In this document: positions 5,688-10,032 of the stretch, in pieces | How positions within the stretch are numbered: the first letter of the stretch is position 1 | Layout: every line of letters starts with the position of its first letter | DNA from: JAMXLO01 sp041487355 | Lineage (GTDB): Bacteria; Pseudomonadota; Alphaproteobacteria; Acetobacterales; Acetobacteraceae | DNA length: 10,032 nt | Direction of reading: 5' to 3' | Assembly: GCA_041487355.1 (NCBI GenBank) | Contig: JBGPND010000193.1 | Span: 1 to 10,032, forward strand | Notes under the pieces: model-generated | What the model was told of the DNA's origin: nothing | The model's database searches: none | What the model saw: only the letters and a program-made list of their open reading frames with translations | Made by a program: the position numbers and the translations under genes

Positions 5688-6920
5688 ATGTTGAAACGCC
5701 GCGAAGCCGCTCAGGTTTTCATCGCCGTTGCCGCGACCGCCACGCTGGGTGCACCCGCCCGCGCGGCCGACAAGATAATCAAGGTCGGCATGGACCTCTC
5801 GCTCACCGGGGCCGATTCCGAAGGCGCCGTCCGCGTCAGGAACGGCATCATGATGGCCATCGATGGGGCCAACGAAGGCAACGGCATCCCGGGCTACAAG
5901 ATCGAGCCGTTGGTGCTGGATGACGGCACCGCCACTGCCGGCCAGTACGATCCGGCGCAGGCCGCGACCAATGCGCGCAAGATGGTGTCCGACAAGGACG
6001 TGGTGGCGGCGCTCGGCCCGGAGATGAGCGGCGCCGGCAAGGCGATGGCGCCAATCCTGAGCGCGGGCGGGTTGGCGACCATCACGCCGAGCTCGACCAA
6101 TCCCGACATCACCGATCCGAAGTTCGCCCAGCAGTTCCGCCCGGCCGGCAAGCCGATCTACTTCCGCACCGTGACGACGGACGCCTACCAGGGTCCGAAC
6201 ATGGCGAACTTCTATGCCGACGTGCTGAAGGTGAAGTCCGTCTTCATCCTGGACGACAGCGGCGCCTACGGCGTCGGCATGGCCGATGCGTTCGAGAGGC
6301 AGGCGGCGAAGAAGGGCATCAAGGTGACCGGCCGCGACCGGCTCGACCCGAAGGCGGCCGACTACAGCGCCATCCTCACCAAGATCAAGTCGCTCAACCC
6401 CGATGCGATCTACTATGGCGGCGTCGGCCAGGCTGGCACCAAGGTCGCCAAGCAGTCCTACGACATCGTGCCGAACATGATCAAGGGCGGCGGCGACGGT
6501 GTGTATGGTCCGACCATGCTGACGTCCGTCGGCTTCCCGGCAGCCAATGGCTGGTATGCCACCATCGCCTCGCCGCACATGGTCGGCGACACCAAGGCGC
6601 AGCAGTTCGTCGATGCCTATTTCCGCAAATACGGCAAGGCGGCAGACGACTACACGATCACCGCCTACGACGCCACGCTGGTGGTGATCGACGCGATCAA
6701 GCGCGTTGCCGCCACCGGCAAGCCGGTGACGCGCGATGCGGTGCGTGACGCCATCCAGGCATCGAAGGTGTCGACCATCCAGGGTGTCGTCACGTTCGAC
6801 GCGAATGGCGATCTGGCCGATCGCACCGTCAGCGTGTTCCAGATCAAGCAGGACACCACGGCGCGGCCGGACGACGTGTCGCGCCAGTATCACTATATCG
6901 GCGTGGCGCCGCAGTCCTGA
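5688..6920 (+). CDS. LivK-like ABC transporter substrate-binding protein, copy 2
   Basis: A 410-residue paralogue of the preceding gene, also Peripla_BP_6. The signal peptide spans residues 1-26 (twin arginine in LKRREAAQ, cleavage likely ARA|ADK). Central segments are nearly identical to copy 1 (DDGTATAGQYDP, TPSSTNPDIT, IYFRTVTTDA, DDSGAYGVG), as is the C-terminal QYHYIGVAPQS. Divergence concentrates near residues 30-75, in the stretch after IASPH (about 300-325) and in scattered C-terminal sites. Both copies are intact, with no stop or frameshift. The start has an AGGGAG site 8 nt upstream. The gene ends 13 nt before livH, so this copy is the one most tightly linked to the membrane components. 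The two receptors probably share one permease and may differ in ligand range or affinity, which is inference. Confidence 0.92.
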   Translation: MLKRREAAQVFIAVAATATLGAPARAADKIIKVGMDLSLTGADSEGAVRVRNGIMMAIDGANEGNGIPGYKIEPLVLDDGTATAGQYDPAQAATNARKMVSDKDVVAALGPEMSGAGKAMAPILSAGGLATITPSSTNPDITDPKFAQQFRPAGKPIYFRTVTTDAYQGPNMANFYADVLKVKSVFILDDSGAYGVGMADAFERQAAKKGIKVTGRDRLDPKAADYSAILTKIKSLNPDAIYYGGVGQAGTKVAKQSYDIVPNMIKGGGDGVYGPTMLTSVGFPAANGWYATIASPHMVGDTKAQQFVDAYFRKYGKAADDYTITAYDATLVVIDAIKRVAATGKPVTRDAVRDAIQASKVSTIQGVVTFDANGDLADRTVSVFQIKQDTTARPDDVSRQYHYIGVAPQS

Positions 6921-6933
6921 GGCATTCCACGCA

Positions 6934-7863
6934 ATGACGACTTTCGATCTGCTGCTGCAGCAGACGATCAACGGGCTGAGCCTGGGCGCGATGTATGCGC
7001 TGCTCGCGCTCGGTTTCACGTTGGTTTACGGCATCCTCGAGCTGATCAACTTCTCGCACTTCAATGTCTTCATGATTGGCTCGTTCGTCGCCTTGTACGT
7101 GCTCGAAGCGTTCGGGCTGTCCGGTCAGGAGATCATCCTGACCGGATTGCCGCTCGCCGGCGTGCTGTTGGTGACTTTTGCGGTCACCATGGTGTTTTGC
7201 GGCGTTCTCGGCGTGACGATCGAGCGGCTCTGCCTGCGTCCCTTGCGCAACGTGAAGGGGCCGGCGGCGATGATCACCACGATCGGCGTGTCCTACATCC
7301 TGTTCAACGTGATCCTGCTGACGGTGGGCGCCGATTCGAAGAACTTCCCCAATCCGCTGCCGACGATCCGCTACCAGATCGGGGGCGCGGTGCTGGATTT
7401 CCGCGTCATCCTGATCTGGGTCATCGCCTTGCTGCTGATGGCCGGGCTCTTCATGTTCGTGCAACGGAGCCGGATCGGCAAGGCGATGCGCGCCACCGCG
7501 CAGGACGCCGAAGCGGCGCGGATGATGGGCGTCGAGGTCGACAGGGTCATCGTCATGGCCTTCTTCCTCGGCTCCGCGCTCGCCGGCGCCGGCGGGCTGA
7601 TCTTCGGGCTCTATTACAACTTCACCAGCTTCATCATCGGCTTCACCGCCGGCCTGCGTGCGTTCACCGCCGCCGTGCTGGGCGGCATCGGCCATGTGCC
7701 GGGCGCGATGGTGGGCGGCGTGCTGATCGGGCTGATCGAGGCGATGAGCAGCCAGTTCATCGCCACTGCCTGGACCGACGTGATCATCTTCTCGATCCTG
7801 GTGCTGGTCCTGGTGTTCAAGCCGGCCGGCCTGTTCGGGCGGCTCGCGCCCAACAAGTCATGA
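6934..7863 (+). CDS. livH: Branched-chain amino acid-type ABC permease LivH
   Basis: A 309-residue inner-membrane permease of the LivH family, which pairs with LivM to form the channel. Hydrophobic helices run along the protein, beginning with SLGAMYALLALGFTLVYG (16-33). The family signature after helix 1 reads INFSHFNVFMIG (38-49), where most LivH proteins have a small residue such as Gly after the His; here it is Phe43. The cytoplasmic coupling loop that contacts the ATPase is RIGKAMRATAQDAEAARMMG (180-199). Length is normal. ATG 6934 starts directly at the LivH N-terminus; an upstream in-frame extension would run back through the end of the copy 2 coding region. The ribosome binding site is weak (GAGG overlapping the preceding stop, 11 nt spacing), so translation probably depends on coupling to the binding-protein gene. 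The next gene starts 13 nt after its stop. Confidence 0.93.
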   Translation: MTTFDLLLQQTINGLSLGAMYALLALGFTLVYGILELINFSHFNVFMIGSFVALYVLEAFGLSGQEIILTGLPLAGVLLVTFAVTMVFCGVLGVTIERLCLRPLRNVKGPAAMITTIGVSYILFNVILLTVGADSKNFPNPLPTIRYQIGGAVLDFRVILIWVIALLLMAGLFMFVQRSRIGKAMRATAQDAEAARMMGVEVDRVIVMAFFLGSALAGAGGLIFGLYYNFTSFIIGFTAGLRAFTAAVLGGIGHVPGAMVGGVLIGLIEAMSSQFIATAWTDVIIFSILVLVLVFKPAGLFGRLAPNKS

Positions 7864-7876
7864 GAGGGCGCAGCGT

Positions 7877-9925
7877 ATGAACGGCACCGCTTCCGCCGCC
7901 GTCTCGGTCCTGGCGCGACCGTTTGCCCGCATCCCCGAAGCGCAGCGGCGTCGGATCGGGCTGCTGCTGCTGACCGCTGCCGCGCTGGCGTTTCCGTTTC
8001 TGCACGACAACGACGCCGACGTGGACAGCATGGCCAACGCGGCGGCCTATGCAACGCTGGCGCTCGGGCTGAACATCGTCGTCGGTTTCGCCGGTCTGCT
8101 CGATCTCGGCTATGCCGCTTTCTTCGCCATCGGTGCCTACACCTACGGCATCCTGACCGCGTTCCAGCTCCAGCCGGAGTGGAGCAGCTTCTGGGAGCCG
8201 TTCCACTTCCTCGGCCTGGTTGCCAAGATGCCGGCCGAGCTGGGCGACGGCAGCGTGGTGCACTTCACCCTGTCGTTCTGGCTCGCCTTGCCGCTCGCGG
8301 CGGGCATGGCGGCGTTCTTTGGCGTGCTGTTCGGCGCGCCCACGCTGCGGCTGAGGGGCGACTACCTGGCCATCGTCACGCTCGGCTTCGGCGAGATCGT
8401 GCCGATCGTGGTGCGCAACTGGTCGGACCTGACCAATGGCGCCGCCGGGTTGAACGGTATCGCCGCGCCGCGCCTGTTCGGCTGGGGCTTCGGCGTCGAT
8501 GCGCGTCCGTATTACTACGTCGCGATCGCCATGGTGGCGCTGCTGGTGTTCGTCAGCATCCGATTGCGCGATTCCCGCATCGGCCGCGCCTGGATGGCGA
8601 TCCGCGAGGACGAGATCGCCGCCGGCACGATGGGCGTCGACCGCACGAAGTTCAAGCTGCTGGCCTTCGCGATCGGCGCCGCGTTCGGCGGCATGACCGG
8701 CGTGTTCTATGTCGCCAAGCTGCAGACCGCGACGCCGGAGATGTTCGGCTTCCCGGTGTCGGTGATGATCCTGGTCATGATCGTGTTCGGCGGCATCGGC
8801 AGCGTGTGGGGCGTGGTGCTGGGCGCCTTTATCCTGCAGTTGCTGCAATCCTGGTGGCTGCAGGACCTGTCCGAATGGCTGCACGCCCTGGGACGGCTGG
8901 TCGACAGCAGCTTGCTGCAGCACATCGATCTGGTGCCGTCGATCGAGCTGATCTTCGGCCTGATCCTGGTGGGCATGATGCTGTTCCGCCGGCAGGGGCT
9001 GATTCCGGCAACGCGGCCGCCGCCAGCGCTGACCTTCGACCAGCAGTATGCCGAGATCCGGCGCGGCGGCTTCACCGACCTCAAGCTTGCCGGACTGGGC
9101 GGCGACGTGCGCACCGGCGCGGCGGCGCTGGAGGTGAAGGGCGTGACGGTGCGGTTCGGCGGCCTGACCGCACTGAACAAGGTCGATCTGGTGGTGCCGA
9201 CCGGTGGCGTGGTGGCGGTGATCGGACCGAACGGCTCGGGCAAGTCGACGCTGTTCAACGTGATCACCGGCCTCGTGACAGCGGAGGAGGGCTCCATCCG
9301 TTTCCACGGCGAAGAGATCATGGGCCTGCCGGACTACCAGATCATGGAGAAGGGCATCGCGCGCACGTTCCAGAACCTGCGGCTGTTCGCCAACCTGACG
9401 GTGATGGAGAATGCGCTGATCGGCCAGCACGCGCGGCTGCGCACCGGCACCATCGCCGCGATCTTCCGTCCGCCCTGGACCAAGGCCGAGGAGATCCAGG
9501 CGCGCGGGTGGGCGATGGAGATCTTCGCGATCTTCGGCAACCGTCTGACGCCGCGCACCGCACAGATGGTGAGTGGGCTGTCCTACGCCAACCGGCGTCG
9601 CATCGAGATCGCCCGCGCGCTCGCCTCTCGCCCGCGCATTCTGCTGCTCGATGAGCCGACCGCCGGGATGAATCCGGCCGAGACGCTGGAACTTGCCGAA
9701 CAGATCAAGAGCCTGAACGGGCTCGGTCTGACGGTGCTGCTGATCGAGCACAAGCTGGACGTGGTGACCACGCTCGCCGACACGGTCTATGTGCTGGACC
9801 ATGGCGAGGTGATCGCACACGGTACACCCGCGGAGGTGCGGCGCGACGAGGAGGTGCTGCGCGCCTATCTCGGGCGCAACGCGGCGGCGTCCCTGGCGGG
9901 CGTGGGAGCGGCGCATGTTGCTTGA
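7877..9925 (+). CDS. livMG: Fused LivM permease-LivG ATPase
   Basis: A 682-residue single-chain fusion. Residues about 1-371 are a LivM-type permease: hydrophobic helices, GLNIVVGFAGLLDLGYAAFF near 55-74, and a coupling loop SRIGRAWMAIREDEIAAGTM near 233-252. A linker of about 45 residues joins it to a LivG-type ATPase starting at about 418. ATPase motifs are Walker A GPNGSGKST (450-458), Q-loop Q499, Walker B ILLLDEP (588-594), the D-loop region AGMNP and H-loop H625. The ABC signature reads LSYANRRR (568-575), so the usual Gly-Gln is Ala571-Asn572. This could be a subfamily trait or could lower ATPase activity. The GAGAGGG site at 7862-7868 overlaps the livH stop, 8 nt before the ATG. LivM-LivG fusions are known in proteobacteria. 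A LivF partner is expected just downstream. Confidence 0.93.
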   Translation: MNGTASAAVSVLARPFARIPEAQRRRIGLLLLTAAALAFPFLHDNDADVDSMANAAAYATLALGLNIVVGFAGLLDLGYAAFFAIGAYTYGILTAFQLQPEWSSFWEPFHFLGLVAKMPAELGDGSVVHFTLSFWLALPLAAGMAAFFGVLFGAPTLRLRGDYLAIVTLGFGEIVPIVVRNWSDLTNGAAGLNGIAAPRLFGWGFGVDARPYYYVAIAMVALLVFVSIRLRDSRIGRAWMAIREDEIAAGTMGVDRTKFKLLAFAIGAAFGGMTGVFYVAKLQTATPEMFGFPVSVMILVMIVFGGIGSVWGVVLGAFILQLLQSWWLQDLSEWLHALGRLVDSSLLQHIDLVPSIELIFGLILVGMMLFRRQGLIPATRPPPALTFDQQYAEIRRGGFTDLKLAGLGGDVRTGAAALEVKGVTVRFGGLTALNKVDLVVPTGGVVAVIGPNGSGKSTLFNVITGLVTAEEGSIRFHGEEIMGLPDYQIMEKGIARTFQNLRLFANLTVMENALIGQHARLRTGTIAAIFRPPWTKAEEIQARGWAMEIFAIFGNRLTPRTAQMVSGLSYANRRRIEIARALASRPRILLLDEPTAGMNPAETLELAEQIKSLNGLGLTVLLIEHKLDVVTTLADTVYVLDHGEVIAHGTPAEVRRDEEVLRAYLGRNAAASLAGVGAAHVA

Positions 9926-9927
9926 CG

Positions 9928-10014
9928 GCCCCCTCCCCAACCCGCCCCCGCTGCGCGGGAGAGGGGGTTCCGCGCCCCCTCCCCCGCGCAGCGGGGGAGG
10001 GTTGGGGAGGGGGC
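9928..10014. repeat. GC-rich palindromic element after livMG
   Basis: Arms 9928-9967 and 9975-10014 are inverted copies matching at 38 of 40 positions around a 7-nt spacer (9968-9974). It begins 2 nt after the livMG stop, inside what should be a tightly packed operon. Each arm holds an internal GC hairpin (CCCCCGCTGCGCGGG type) plus a tail like GTTGGGGAGGGGG. These are the same parts as in the 1667-1773 element but in the opposite order, so the two belong to one family of intergenic palindromes. As RNA this would form a very stable hairpin that could reduce expression of the next gene. Its right end supplies a GGGGAGGGGG stretch that may act as ribosome binding site for an ATG at 10016. Structure seen; role inferred. 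Confidence 0.85.
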
Positions 10015-10015
10015 G

Positions 10016-10032
10016 ATGAGAAGCACGCCGCA
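10016..10032 (+). CDS. Possible first codons of next operon gene (livF expected)
   Basis: An ATG at 10016, followed by AGA AGC ACG CCG, runs to the window edge with a purine-rich GGGGAGGGGG stretch 2 nt upstream that belongs to the palindrome. Five codons cannot identify a protein. The call rests on operon logic: LivH and LivMG are present and LivF, the second ATPase, is not. An alternative ATG at 9915 overlaps the livMG stop but runs into the repeat and stops at 10019. Confidence 0.3.

Noticed and set aside
6736..6933. N-terminally extended version of livH
   Set aside because: The extension overlaps the end of the second binding-protein gene in another frame, is arginine-rich and non-family, and the LivH N-terminus begins exactly at 6934.
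4319..7019. Long minus-strand open frames opposite the binding-protein genes
   Set aside because: The two frames resemble each other only because the genes beneath them are paralogues; composition is Val/Arg/His/Gly-rich and no domain is visible.
7817..9940. Very long minus-strand open frame opposite livMG
   Set aside because: The translation is His/Arg/Gln-rich without recognisable motifs, a typical shadow of a GC-rich gene; the plus-strand frame has all transporter motifs.
9915..10019. 34-codon open frame after livMG as a real small gene
   Set aside because: From its fifth codon it is entirely palindromic repeat encoding Pro/Gly/Arg; better read as the remnant of a displaced start.

Overview
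The window is GC-rich throughout. It has strong AGGAGG-type ribosome binding sites, tightly packed same-strand genes and GC-rich palindromic repeats between genes. Together with the gene families present, this suggests an alphaproteobacterium, possibly a Rhodospirillales/Acetobacteraceae or Bradyrhizobium-like soil organism. That placement is inference; no marker gene is present.

Layout. Positions 1-544 (minus strand) hold the first 181 codons of a beta-lactamase-fold serine hydrolase, cut by the window edge. A 106-bp divergent spacer (545-650) with two strong dyads separates it from a 3-hydroxyisobutyrate dehydrogenase (mmsB, 651-1550, plus). A 303-bp gap (1551-1853) is almost entirely a nested inverted-repeat element. 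It is followed by an AMP-forming acyl-CoA synthetase (1854-3545), which overlaps a DUF1028 Ntn-hydrolase-like gene (3542-4261) by ATGA. After a 96-bp spacer comes a branched-chain-amino-acid-type (HAAT/Liv) ABC transporter operon. It contains two tandem paralogous periplasmic binding proteins (4358-5593 and 5688-6920), the LivH permease (6934-7863) and a fused LivM permease-LivG ATPase (7877-9925). A second large GC-rich palindrome (9928-10014) follows, and then what may be the first codons of the next gene (10016 onward), where livF would be expected.

How the genes may work together. The transporter would capture a small carboxylate, amino acid or amide-like compound with either of two binding proteins and pass it through LivH/LivM, powered by LivG and a presumed LivF. 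The upstream acyl-CoA synthetase could activate a carboxylate to its CoA thioester. The translationally coupled DUF1028 protein could be an amidase-like partner. HIBADH belongs to valine degradation. A catabolic island for a branched-chain or related acid is plausible, but the substrate cannot be read from the sequence.

No RNA gene, CRISPR array, insertion sequence, transposase or phage gene was seen. The most notable features are the two palindromic elements, which carry the same hairpin-plus-tail unit in opposite arrangements. One abuts a gene end and the other sits at what looks like the livMG/livF junction. Also notable are the DUF1028/acyl-CoA ligase coupling and the unusual ABC signature in the fused LivMG.
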